Shown piece after piece: positions 34,243-45,499 of a DNA stretch of 64,000 bases (its first letter is position 1; the number at the start of each line of letters is the position of its first letter). The translations under genes were made by a program, and so were the position numbers. This stretch comes from Neofusicoccum parvum (taxonomy: Eukaryota > Ascomycota > Dothideomycetes > Botryosphaeriales > Botryosphaeriaceae), in NCBI GenBank assembly GCA_020912385.1, contig CP087210.1, positions 2,480,001 through 2,544,000 of the forward strand. Reading direction: 5' to 3'. The notes beneath the pieces were generated by a model that worked only from the letters and a program-made list of their open reading frames with translations, had not been told where the DNA came from and ran no database searches.

Positions 34243-37200
34243 CTACTCGCCCTGCTGCTTGACCACCGTCGCCCGCAGCTCCTCCACCTGCGCCGACAGC
34301 TCCTTCAGCAGCCGCATCGTCTCGCTGGCCGTGGCGGCGTCGGCGGGCGCGCCGACGAAGGTGCCGGAGCGCGCGCCGCCCGCCGCCACGGCTGTGACCG
34401 TGCCTGATCGCCCGGCTTGCGGGTGCCTCTGGCGCTTGCTCTTGGACGCCTGCACCAGCGACGCCGGCACCGCCGACTTGCCTGACGTCGACTTGATCGG
34501 GCGCGAGGGCAGCCCGCCGTTGGTCGCAGGCGCCTGCCCGCGCGCCATGGTTTCGATGCCCATGGTGTCGCGCCGTGCCACGTTCTTTTTCCAGACGTAG
34601 TCCTGCCAGTTCTCATATGCCCAGATAATCCCAACAAACGGCGCGTGGGTCGCCTTGAGCAGCACGATCCGCGCTCTACGCGCGGCGCGCTCCGGCAAGA
34701 CCATTAGGAGCGGGCGGAAGACCACCACCGGGACGAGGTTCTGTTGCAGCCGTTAGCCTGCGGTTCATCATCGCGCGTTCGGCATGCGGCGTTGCCCAGG
34801 CTATGCAGCCCTATTTGTGGCTCGAGCAAGCGCGGGCGAATGGCAGCCCGCCATATACTTCGCCACCAACGCCGCGCTCCTTTGGGCTGCCGTCCGCACC
34901 GCCATACTGGCGATGCCGCAATGCGCTGCACGGGTGCTTCAAAATGGTGTAGCTAGTCGCGGTTGTCCACGACGCCAGGCCAGCTGATTGGCTCGAGCCG
35001 GGGTATGGACCACGCTAGAGGGCTGTGCATTGCATCGCCGAGCGCTTAGGCGCCAACAGTCGCGCTGCCGCATGTTGCAATTGGGTGGACTTACGAAGGG
35101 CGGGAAGAAATAGGCTAGCTTGTTTGAAGTGGATGCCTCCAGCACGTAGATCGAGTACCTGCGCCTGCATTAGCGGTCGCGCTGGCCGAGTGCGCCTTGC
35201 GGTTGAGCCCTTACACGTAGAGGTATTCTTCACGCGAAGAATCGAGCACCTGTGTCGCAAATTGTGAGCCAATCGGTTCTCCGCCTCCCCGGGACTCGGC
35301 TGGGCGGCGGGGGGGAAGGGCATAGCTGTGCGTGGCGCTACCCCGATCGAGGGCGCGTAGCGGCTACTCCTTCACCGCCCCCACCCTGCGTCCATAACAC
35401 CACACTTACCTGCCGCAGGCTGTTGTTGACGTATGCCATCATCGATGTGATCAAAAGCTGATTTGTCATACACACGAACACAATCTACACAGCAATTAGC
35501 GGGCGCAGCGCGCATTGTGCCGCCGGGGAGACCGACCATGACGGGCAAACCGAGATATGGGGAACTGTTGCGAATGAGCCTCTGTCTGCGCCAACACATG
35601 GACCAGGTCTAGACTCACATCTTGGGAGCGATGTCCTGAATAGCGATGTCAGCCACGATGTCTGTGCAAGCGGTCGGAAGGGGGACCTACAAATCCGATA
35701 ACTCCGCCACTTTGAGCGAGCGTGTTGGTTAGCGAAGGGTGACCTGAGTAGTGGGTCGAAATCGCTTACCCGAAAAAGACCTTCAGCACCGTGATGGACG
35801 TGTCGCGCAGGGCAACATGGCCGCGGGCAAGCAAAGCGAACGTGGTGAAGAAACCTGCAGCGCGCATTCATGATTAGTCTTCTCCGCGCCTAACCAAGGC
35901 AGCAGCCGGGAACGGCCCTGTAATCTGCGCGCCTACCAAGGTAAATGATCAGGACGAAGCCCAAGAACCGGATGATTTGTTTGCCCTAATTTCCCGTCAG
36001 CCGGTCGCCACCACCGCTTGCAGGCAGACACTGACCATTTCCTTGAGACAAGGCAACTACGTCTGTTAGCAGCTGAAACCAACGCCACACGTGCATGTGT
36101 CGTGCCACTCACCAAGGTGCCGTAGTAGGGGCTCAAGCTGAGCAGCGAGAAAATACTGCAAGGATGCGTCAGCTCGTCAACTGTGGGCAGCTGGGTGATC
36201 GGACATACCGTGGGGTCAAGAACAGCGAGTGGAGTGCCAGAATGCTGAACGAAATTTCCAGCAGCTTCTTGTTGTCGTGGGCAAGACCGATCATTCCTTT
36301 TGGCTCTTTAGCACCTGCCTTAACATCAAATCCTGAATAGTTGATAACCTACGCGTAATGAAGAAAACAACTCCAACGATAATGATGCCAATGTCCCACA
36401 AGCTCCAGATGTCGGTGGCATAGAACCGCGCGCCTGCTTCGACGAATTCGTTCCCTAGGCTGTGTTAGGCGTGGTAGACGGGACCCAGAGAGGCAGGCTT
36501 ACACTCATCAACTGCGAAACCGAAGATGAACAGGTAGAAGAAGATTTCCGCAACTGTGATGTTTTCCATGTCGCGCTGAATTGCAACGACATAGAACAAG
36601 CCCAAGAAGACCAAGAAGAAGAAAATCTCAAACGTTTTCATGTATCGCGGCACACGGAGACGGCACCATGGGTCTCCCAAGCTAATAACTCGTCAGCGAT
36701 GCCCAATGGGAGTTAGGGGTCAGGTGTAGTTTTCCCCCGTAGAGATTAGTAGCTGAGACTGTTACTTACTGCTTGTTGTAGTACTTTGGCTTCTTGACAG
36801 CGTGGACCTTGAGGGTCTCCCAAAAGACAATCTCGCCACCCCAGATGCCAGTGATAATGTCCTGGATGCACCTCTGGCTGAGGAACTTCTTTGCGCCAGA
36901 CACTGCGGCAATTTCAAGAGTATTGAGATTCAAAAAAGGCTCAGCAAAGCCCTCACCACCGGTGGCTTCATACTCTTCACCAGGAATGGAGCGATTGGTG
37001 GACCTCGACTTGGACCGGTGGTTGCCGTTGCCATTGGCGGCACCGTTGCCATTGGCAGCACCGTTGCCATTAGCAGTTCCATTACCAGCAGCACGGTGAC
37101 CTGACAGAAGCCCGGTCCTCTCGGTGGGCTCACCGTTAGAGTGCTGACCGGTGGCCCGTCCACGCCCGGCACGTGACTCTTCATCGTCATCACTATCTTC

Positions 37201-38232
37201 CGGGTCCTCTCCAGGCTTGTGCAGCTCGAAAAACAGGTAGTCGAGTGCCTCTCTCTCGGAAAGAGTAAGGACAAACTGCCAGGCTACGACCTCGCACGCA
37301 AGGCCACGAGACTCGTTGATGCCACGGTCGTCATCTGACTCGATAGCCTTGAAATGACCCTTCAGAGCACTGCAAGAGCGGCGCCCAAGAAACTGCGGCT
37401 ATTCAGACTCGCCTAACGACTTCCGAAAGTGCTGTCTCAGACAATCCCGCAAATAGCCCGAGGCTGGACCACAGAGCGACTTGCGGGAACATCCGAGGCC
37501 GACAGCAGCCCTCAGGTCTGACGACGCCTGACGTGGTCGGTTCAGAAAGCATTGCGCATACCTCCGTGGACAGTTGAAGCATTCATGCGGATGCGTTTGG
37601 CGTCTTTTGTGCTGCGCATTCGTATCCGGATGAGTGCTTCAGCTGCCTACGGGGGGATGCAACGCTTAGCGAACCGACCCCGTGATGCCGCAGCTTGCCG
37701 GGAACCATTATTGTCAGCTAGATGCAACGTGTTTCTCGGTCTTCGGCGGTACTTACAGCAAAGCGGCCACGACAGCCACGTGATGAACGTCATTGGTAAG
37801 CTTGTCGATGAGAGGCTGCAGTTTCTTCATGTGCTTGCTGCTGCGGAGGTCCTCCCATCCCAGGGGGGAGTCAACAGCCTCAATGATGTAACTGATGTCG
37901 ATGTCAGTGCTCGAACCACTCGGAAAAAGCCTGATTCAGCAGATCTGGGCTTTGGTCGGGCGGCTATCTCCATTAGGGGGGTCATGCGACCTCAACAGGG
38001 CAGCGAGCGGCTCGCAAGAGCTTCACGATCTACCCGTGAGGCGTTCCCGCCCCACTCCGGGGATATTGAGATGGAAAAGAGATGGAAGGGTGATGGAAGA
38101 GGGTTGGGAGGAAGTGGACACGTACTAGGACAGCTTGCGAGCGACGTCGCTGAAGCTTTCGTCGTCCTGGATCTCAGGGGCCTCGGGCAGAGGCACGCTG
38201 AGCTTCACGGTGGCCATCGGTTCTGCTGCCAT
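34243..38232 (-). CDS. YVC1: Yvc1-like TRP-family cation channel, 17 exons
   Basis: Predicted vacuolar Ca2+-permeable channel, 717 residues. Exons (minus): 38232-38126, 37891-37757, 37369-36770, 36681-36503, 36454-36353, 36305-36209, 36155-36113, 36056-36036, 35985-35937, 35854-35770, 35709-35691, 35635-35619, 35565-35538, 35484-35410, 35249-35215, 35158-35095 and 34740-34243. All joins keep frame. The N-terminal cytosolic domain includes WEDLRSSKHMKKLQPLIDKL and an NGNGAAN repeat. Membrane segments follow, with YMKTFEIFFFLVFLGLFYVV, TDIWSLWDIGIIIVGVVFFI, FLGFVLIIYLGFFTTFALLA, a pore region VFFGGGVIGFDIAPKISPY and IVFVCMTNQLLITSMMAYVN, then the conserved tail VLLKATHAPFVGIIWAYENW and a terminal coiled coil. 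Four exons are 17-28 nt. The intron 36306-36352 is short and its acceptor uncertain by 9 nt. Intron 2 (387 nt) holds an inverted-repeat element. Confidence 0.88.
37563..37652. mobile_element. MITE-like element, best-preserved intronic copy, in YVC1 intron 2
   Basis: About 90 bp. The left arm reads CCGTGGACAGTTGAAGCATT then CATGCGGATGCG. The right arm reads CGTATCCGGATGAGTGCTTC then AGCTGCCTACGG. The arms are reverse complements over about 33 bp with few mismatches, with a ~25-bp middle containing TTTGGCGTCTTTTG. Confidence 0.8.
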
Positions 38233-38665
38233 GATTGCCGTTCTCGAAGACAACGACAGATGGAAGATGAGGAAGGTGAGCTCGGCGACCGCGCGGTCGC
38301 GCGGTCAAGTTTTTCAATAGGTCTTACTTACCGCCATTGATCTCCACTCCGCAATGGCCCGTCGAGGGTCTGAGGCCAGGCGCGCGGACGTGCTGGCGGA
38401 CTGACTCGAAGTGCCAAAAAGACGCGCGCTTGCTGTCAGCGGCCCGCGCCAAATACGCGCCGACCGCAGCAAACGCGGAAAGCGCAGGGGTAGCGGGTCG
38501 CGCCTTCCCGACCGCCTTTGCCGCTGCCCTTGCGCTTGCCCTGCGCGCTCCTGGCTCCGACTCAGACGCGGCTGCCGCCTTCCCCCCCTGTTTCTTCCAT
38601 TCGGCACCCATTCCCAGCACCCATTCCCCCGGGCAGCGCGTGCATCGCTGCATCTGCACGATGAG
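38233..38665. promoter_or_regulatory. Bidirectional upstream region of YVC1 and the 924-residue gene
   Basis: 433 bp between divergent start codons. Its middle is occupied by repeat copy A (38377-38540), so this shared promoter contains a dispersed repeat. Confidence 0.5.
38377..38540. repeat. Dispersed ~164-bp repeat, copy A
   Basis: Aligns along its length with 54200-54362, with shared blocks TCGAAGTGCC, GCGCCAAATA, CGCGGAAAGCGCAG, CCCGACCGCCTT and CCCTTGCGC in the same order and spacing. The GC-richer of the two copies. No convincing terminal repeats seen. Confidence 0.75.
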
Positions 38666-41600
38666 ATGCTAATTTCACCCGCATCCGCCTCGAGCAGCCT
38701 GTGGCGCGCGCAGAGACTCGTGCGTCCCGCAATACCTCGCCCCAGACGCCGCCGGAACCCTACCCGCACGGCTAGCGATGATGAGCCGCATCGATCCCTT
38801 CCAGCCCCAGATCTTCCTTGCCGTGGAGCTCTGCCTGGGGAGCCTGAGGAGCCTGGCGACGCACCTGCCGCATTGTCGCCGAGCCTCACGACTGAGCGCG
38901 ACCGCTCGCCACCTGCAGCCAAGCCGCCGGTAGAAGTCCCCCCTCGCTGTCCGCGACCGTCAGCGAGCCTGCCAGACCCAGCGACCCCATCCGACCGCGG
39001 CGACAGGTCTGCTGCTGGCATCCATGGCTCCAGTCCGAGGTTGGGCAGACCATCGCCAAGCGCGGAGGCGCGCGCTGTTCGCGGCCCCATTTCAGGCAAC
39101 CGCGACACACGCGACCACGTCCTGACGACACCGCCACCAGCGACCATCACCCCATACGCCGCACCAGACGACAATGAGAGGACGACATCAGGCCCACCCA
39201 GGAAGAAGATCAGAACCGACCAAGGGAGTGATCCAGGAGCGGCTACGGTAGCCGCAGCCGCGCGCGGGGATAACCCGAAGCTTTCTCGGAAACCGCGATT
39301 GTTCCAGGCCGGAGAGACGAAGCGACGGTTGCCCATCAACCAGCTTGCCACCGTTCCTGACTCTGTATTTGTAGAGCTCGAACAGAACTTGGCAGCTGAC
39401 GTGAGTGCGGCGCGGATAGGTGCCACATCCAATGCTAACGGGTCTTACCGCAGGATTCGGAGGATGGCGTCGAGTCCCTATCACAAGCCACAGATCCCAT
39501 CGAGGAGAGCCAGGTCAGTATGGGTTTCTCTCGAAGTACGGCTGCGTGGGCAGTTGGATCATTCGTCTGGACAGCTTTGGTAGACGTCCTCAGCGACTTT
39601 TGCATCCGGACGAATGCCCCAACTCCCCGTGGTCTTGATGGCTCTGTCGAGAGTGATCCGTCGCTGACTGCCGGCTGCAGCACGTCTCCGCACAACCTCG
39701 CGCCACCTCCACGAAGGATCGCGGCACAGCAGACGCATCGAAGCCCACAGAACGCCTCAGCATGTTGAAGCACAGAATCCGGATACCGAAGCTTTCTCCT
39801 GGAAGGCCTGATCTGTCGATGTTTCAGATACCGAAGAGCGGGACGAGAGGAAAGAATACTTGCGCACGAAAATTTACGTCGATATCGGATGGATTCGCGG
39901 GATCAGAACTCTCTGTGCCGCCGAAGCAAAAGAGAATGCGGAGGCTTCGAGGACGTTCTGCCGTATCAGGTTGTCTCGAGATCGTCGATGGATTGCCCGT
40001 GCCTGATTTGCCTAAGGAAGTGAGACATGAAATACCTGGAGGCCTCTCCGTGGACAGTACGTCGCATGTAGCTCAGAAAAGTCCACAGGGACTTTTTATT
40101 GAAGATGGCGCCGTCGTTCCGTCGATGAGTGGTCCAGAGAGACGCATTCATACAGCAAGCCGACGCCGTCTTCCGAACCCTTTTCTAAGCCAGGAGCATA
40201 GTCAACAAAATTGGAACGAGACGGAAAGATACCGTGAGGAGCATGAAGAACGTCCATTCTTCACTGGCCAGGTTTTCCGAAGGCAAGGTCTGGACCCCGT
40301 GACTGCATTCCAGCTGTCCAAAATCACTGCGCCTGCATTGGTTCTTACGGACGATGAGCAGGACGAAGATGAAGACGAAGGAAATGAGGGATCATGCGAG
40401 AGTAGCAGTCAGGAGTCCGATCATGGGACTGAAGAAGACGATGGAGCCTCGTCGGAAGCGGAAAGCTCTTCCGACTCGACGGCTGATGACGGATCGCACA
40501 TGGCCGATGCAGGGAGCCCACTTCTTGAGCGAACAGACGATAACGATGGCGAGGGTAACCCCGACGCTTCGAACGCATCAGAGACCTTTTCGGACCGAAT
40601 TCATAGTACGAGCGGGCTTTCTGGAAACGAAACAGCCTTAGTACAACGGCGTGTTCCCCTGTCGTTTGCTGGAAATCAATTTCGCATCGACCTGGATGAA
40701 CACGTCGATATGTTGACACGCCCTGGACAGGCAGCACGCATGAAATCCTCGGGAGTCTGGATGGAGGTGCAGGAGGATATTGTTTCCACGCCTGCAGGGA
40801 AGAGAAGAGTCCCAGACGTCCCGCAGAAGAAGAAAAGCGACGGGATGAGGTCGGCTATTTCACACGAAGCTCTCGGCCCAGGCCTTCCGGGAACGGGGAA
40901 GCGGCTAGACACAGCAGCGGCAGCATCAGTCTCATCCAGCCAGCGCACGGGACATGACCAGTCAGGAAATTCAGGGACTTTCAGCCGCCGTTACTCGGCA
41001 TACGTAAAAGGTTCTGTTTTTGCTCCTGCCACTACATTTGCGAGCCCCGATAGAGCTCTTTCACTTGCACGTCGACAGGATCGTTTTTGCATGCTGCATG
41101 CTGACAGACATGCCTTTCAGCAGATCAGCAAACAAAGTCTAGCAATGATGGTATTGATTGCGAGTGCACTTTGTAATCGGCTGCGCACTGACTGACTCTT
41201 TCTCTCAGCAGCTCCTTCCCTGCCCGACGGAAATACACTTCGGCATTCGAGCCACGCATACTCGAATTCGTCGCGACTTTCTTCGAATACCGCCAGAGCA
41301 CTTACAGACCGACGAAAACACCGTGTGAGGAGAACCTCTCAGGTACTTGTCAGCGACAGCACCCGGGACTATTTCATCGCCTCTCAGCGACAACTCTTCA
41401 CAGACAATGACGGGCACGTACAGGAAACACCTCTATTTACGGATCATATTGGCCCCGATGATAATGATGAAGATGCCGATCGGATGGCTCAGGTTTCTGC
41501 GAGGCGATGGTTCCCAAATGACCTGCGCCCTGCGCTTCCAAACCTGCGTACTAACCAGTACAGTCAGCACCAGGCGGCTCACCTTGCTGCTGCGGCCAAC

Positions 41601-41705
41601 GTCCACACTCAATCTGCAGAAGCAAGTCATATCGTTGGCATGACTCATGACAAGCACGGCAGAGAGCTGCCATCGCTTTTGTTAGATCCGCCGTTTCTCA
41701 AGTGA
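38666..41705 (+). CDS. Uncharacterised Ser/acidic-rich protein (~924 residues)
   Basis: Four exons: 38666-39400, 39454-39513, 39681-41163 and 41209-41705. Introns 1 (53 nt, GTGAGT...CAG, branch GCTAAC) and 2 (167 nt) are phase 0 and well supported. The third (45 nt) is less certain because several donors are possible and the acceptor is a tandem CAGCAG. The N-terminus is Arg/Pro/Ser-rich with a basic PPRKKIRTD motif that could be a nuclear localisation signal. The middle carries a long acidic tract (DDEQDEDEDEGNEG, then Ser/Asp/Glu-rich sequence). The C-terminus has ARRWFPNDLRPALPNLRTNQ and ends LPSLLLDPPFLK. No known domain is recognised; a nuclear role is only suggested by composition. Divergent from YVC1. 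Confidence 0.65.
39545..39632. mobile_element. MITE-like element in intron 2 of the 924-residue gene
   Basis: About 88 bp. The left arm contains GGGCAGTTGGATCATTCGTC and the right arm CATCCGGACGAATGCCCCAA followed by CTCCCCGTGG; imperfect reverse complements. The middle contains CTTTGG and CTTTTG as in other copies. Fully within the intron 39514-39680. Confidence 0.75.
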
Positions 41706-42951
41706 GAAGGCGACGTTCAACTGTCTCACGCGGCTCCTCGCCAGATGTTTCTTCGCAGCTCACCCTTTGCAGATGCTAACGACGAATAGAAATTAGATGC
41801 TGTATCTTGGGAGCAGGAGGAAGTTTAGCTACTGCAGGCGCATACATCGGAATGAGGGAGAATCTGTAGCTAGCTGAGCACATTATCAATGCAACACTGA
41901 TCTCACGCTGCCCGGAGCGTCGGCCGAGGGACAGTAACCTGGTACAGATAGACTACCACGCGCAATGATGCTTATAGCTATTTATAGAGTCAGCACGACG
42001 AACGCTGCCAGTCACGCCGGGCTGCGGCCACGGGCAGGCAGCACGTGACCGTCAGCGGAGGCTTGAGCTGTGCCCAACACCAGCGGAGGCTCGATCGGCT
42101 CGCCCGACGTCAGACACAGACACGCCGCAGCCGACAGCCTGACCATGCAGTGCACCCCGCACGTCGTGCGAGACCGGTGGGCGTGCAGCAGCTCGGATGG
42201 ATCTGGCCGTGCCCAGCACGCGGTCGATGACGTTGGCCCTTGGGGAGGATGCGGCAGGCCGGTATAGCGAATGCGGAGGGCCGAAGGGGAGGCGTCCAAC
42301 GCGCAAGCCACAAGCCCCCGGCAGACGGCCGCAGGCTGAGCCATGGCAAGGATGGCGCCGCCGGCAGCCGGAGCTTGGCTCTGCTCGGCCGATCCCACGA
42401 GTGTCTGGCCTGGAGTGCTGCAGGCTCGGGTGTGCAGCCGAACCGCTCGACCCTCTCCGGCCCGCCTGCGCACCCATCCACCACCCGCGGCGTCCAGCAC
42501 CTCGGGCGACACAGGTGCAACCACAATGCTGCCCGCCGCGCAGAGCCGACTGCGCAGGGCGCTGGGCGGCGACGGCCATGCAGAGGCGTTGCTGCTGTGC
42601 CCGCTGATCTGAGTCTGACGTGCAGGGTTGGGGGGCTTCGGCCTGCTCCTAGTCCATCGACATCAGATTCCCCCGCGCCGGAGTCCGAAGCGCTGCCACC
42701 AATCTGCTCCAAGTCGCTGTCGGACTTCCGCCTGAGTGGCTTAAACTCTAGCAAGTCCCATATATGCATGTACGCGTTGCCTTTTTGCTCCCCCACTGCT
42801 CTTATAATTTTTGCTAGTCTGGCCAGGCTCTCGTTTCCCTTTTCTGGTTTCCTCCCTCTTTTCTCTTTTCTCCCTCCCTCCCCTCACTTTTGCTCCCAAG
42901 GCCAGCGGCTCCCACGCCGCCATCTCAAGTCCACTCACTTGAGCCGCAACC
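41706..42951. other. Intergenic region upstream of the DUF3112 gene
   Basis: GC-rich at 42000-42650, then a CT-rich tract (42780-42900) immediately before the DUF3112 start, typical of a fungal promoter and 5' UTR. Both strands are open through the GC-rich part, but neither frame has a recognisable motif. Confidence 0.5.
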
Positions 42952-45499
42952 ATGTCGTCGCAGGGTCAAGCGCAGGTAAGTTGCTCCACACAGTGCGGAA
43001 TTACCAAGCGAGCTCCCATGTTGACACCCTCGTTCAGTCGGGCGGCGCTCCACCTGGGGGAGTTCCACCTGGGCCGCCGTATGCACCGCAGACGTGGGCG
43101 CTTGGCGGCCGCCAGGATGAGGACATAGACATCCCCGTCACTGCTGTCTTTCTCGCTCTCTACACCATCGGTGCAATTGGGCACATGGCTATTTTCAAGA
43201 AAAACCTGAAGCAAGGCCACAAATTTTTGTTGACCTTGTTGATATTTGGTGAGTTCTGCCCGTCACTGCAGAAGGGGGGGGGAAAAAATCAAGACAGAAT
43301 CAAAGGAGCAGAAAACACAGATTGTGGATGGCGGGTTTCCATATTCGAGAGCTGCAAACTAACATCTTCCAAGGTTTCTGCATGTGCAGAGTAGTAACCT
43401 GCATCCTGCGCATTGCATCAGCAACCAGACCGACGAACATCCAACTGGCAATCGCAGCTCAGATCTTTGTGGCAGCGGGAGTGCTGCTGATCTACATCAT
43501 CAACCTGGTCTTCGCGCAGCGTCTAATCCGCGCCCAGCACCCGCGGCTGGGCTGGTCGTTCCGGTTCGGCATGTTCTTCAAGTTGACCTACGTCGTGACC
43601 GCGCTCACCTTGATCATGGTTATAACCGTCACGGTCCAGTCGTTCTACACCCTGAGTGTGAACACGCGGCGCATCGATCGCGATATCCAACTTTACTGCT
43701 CGACATTCTTCGCCTACGTCTCGTTCCTGCCTTTCCCGTTGATTCTCCTCAGCGTGCTCCTCCCGCGCAGGAAGCGCCTCGAGAAGTTCGGCACGGGCAA
43801 GTGGCGCACCAAGATCATCGTGCTCCTGGCGGGGACCTTCATCGTCTGCCTGGGTGCGTGCTACAGGTGCGGCACGGCGTACCTGACGCCGGTCTCAGTC
43901 CGGGAGCCGCTTCCGTCGTACTACTCGCGGGCGTGCTTCTACATCTTCAACTTCGGGCTGGAGATCCTCGTCATCTATCTGTACCTCATCATGCGCATCG
44001 ACCGGCGCTTCCACATTCCCAACGGCGCCAAGGGCCCCGGCCAGTACGCGCGCGGCCCGTACGCGCCCAAGGCCGTCGACGCGAAGAAGGGCGGCCTGCA
44101 GTCCAAGAAGCACGACAGCGTGCACAGCGGCTTCGACCGGGCGTCCACGCTCAACGACGACAGCGCCACGCCGCGCACGCTCAACCTCAAGACCGACTTC
44201 TCCTCGTCCGAGAAGGGCAAGCTGGACCTCGAGGCGCAGAACGACCCACACAGCGCTATCTCGGGCACGACGGCCGCACTGTCCAAAGACCACCTGCTGC
44301 TGCCCGAGTCGCCGAAGGCGGTGCACATCAAGTCGGAGAAGCATAGGTCCGGGGGAGATGTCCCCCCCGTGCCCGCGCTCCCGCCGTCCGCCGCCGGTGC
44401 CCTGCCTCCGCCGGCCAGCGTGCCGCTGCCCTCGTCTGGCGCGGCGTCCACGCGGACGATGGAGAACGAGAAGCTCGACAAGGTGGTCGACCTGCTCGTC
44501 TCGCTCGACCGCCGGCTGTCGTACCTCGAGGAGGCGCCGCGCCGCGACACGACGTTCGACCTGCTCGACCGCCTCAACCAACGCCTCTCTCGCCTGGAGG
44601 AGCCCGCCGGCGTCGCCGCCTCGCCGCTCATGCGCCCGCAGTCGTCCGCCGGCACCACGCTGCGCGGCGACCCCAGCACCGCGCACAACAGCCTCAACGA
44701 CGGCCCCGCAATCGCCCTGCTCGACCGCCTCGACCGCCGGCTGTCGCGCCTCGAAGACCACGAGGCCCGCACCGGCCGCCACAGCTCGGGCATCGACACG
44801 CTCATGATGCTGGATCGCCGCATGTCGCACATGGAGTCGCGCGTCGCCAGCCCCGAGCGCGGCATGAACAGCTTCCGCACCAGCGGCGGCTACATGCCGC
44901 CCGCGCACCCCTCCAACGCCAACGACTACGACATGCTCGACGCCAGCATGCCGCTCGCGCCCCCCGCCGACAACCGCTTCGACCGCTGGAACTACGGCGG
45001 CGGCAGCGGCGGCGCCAGCGGCAACGGCAGCCCTCACCTCCGCGGCGGCGCCGGCAGCCCGCACCGCTTCTCGCAGAGCCCGTCGCGCTTCAGCGCGCGC
45101 GCCACGGGGCCGGTCGCCGCGCAGTGGCCGCTGGAGGAGGAGGAGCGCGAGTACGAGCAGTACCAGCAGCAGCAGCAGCATCACCCTGAGCAGCTGCGCC
45201 CGGGCTTCGCGCGCGCGCCGCCCAGCACCGACAGCATGGGCACCGTGACGCTGAACAACGTGGCGCAGGACGAGCTGGACGACGAGATCGCGCTGGCCGA
45301 GCAGCACCCGGCCGCGCGGACGGCCGCGGTGGGCAGGGCCTTCACGCCCGACGACGATCAGCCGCATCACTTGGCCGTGGCGGTCGAGCAGCCGCTGAGG
45401 TACAGCACGAGCGTGGCGAGCGCGACGAGTCAGTACAGTCAGGCGACGGAGGTGCCCGCTTCTGATGGTGTGCAGCGGAGGGATCAGCAGAGGGAGTGA
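42952..45499 (+). CDS. DUF3112 multi-pass membrane protein with repeated LDRRLSRLE motif
   Basis: Three exons: 42952-42975, 43038-43248 and 43374-45499, giving 786 residues. The first exon encodes only MSSQGQAQ. Joins are in frame, with a 62-nt intron and a 125-nt intron (GTGAGT...CAAG). About seven membrane segments span residues ~35-290, including AVFLALYTIGAIGHMAIF, IQLAIAAQIFVAAGVLLIYI, LTYVVTALTLIMVITVTV and IFNFGLEILVIYLYLIMR. The ~490-residue cytosolic tail is unusual: four spaced copies of a helical motif (SLDRRLSYLEE, LNQRLSRLEE, LDRRLSRLED, LDRRMSHMES) at about 450-570, and a QYQQQQQHH tract near 700. DUF3112 proteins are fungal and uncharacterised. Very long frames on the opposite strand are composition artefacts of this GC-rich exon. 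Confidence 0.87.

Noticed and set aside
37563..37652. Interpreting the inverted repeats as introner elements that create introns
   Set aside because: The elements lie inside larger introns and their ends do not coincide with the splice sites, and other copies are intergenic.
38314..39432. 372-codon minus-strand frame opposite the 924-residue gene
   Set aside because: Shadow of exon 1 and of repeat copy A; composition is Arg/Gly/Ser and it conflicts with the better supported divergent gene pair.
42110..42796. 228-codon minus-strand frame upstream of the DUF3112 gene
   Set aside because: GC-rich, Arg/Cys/Trp-rich noise; overlaps the presumed promoter and has no motif.
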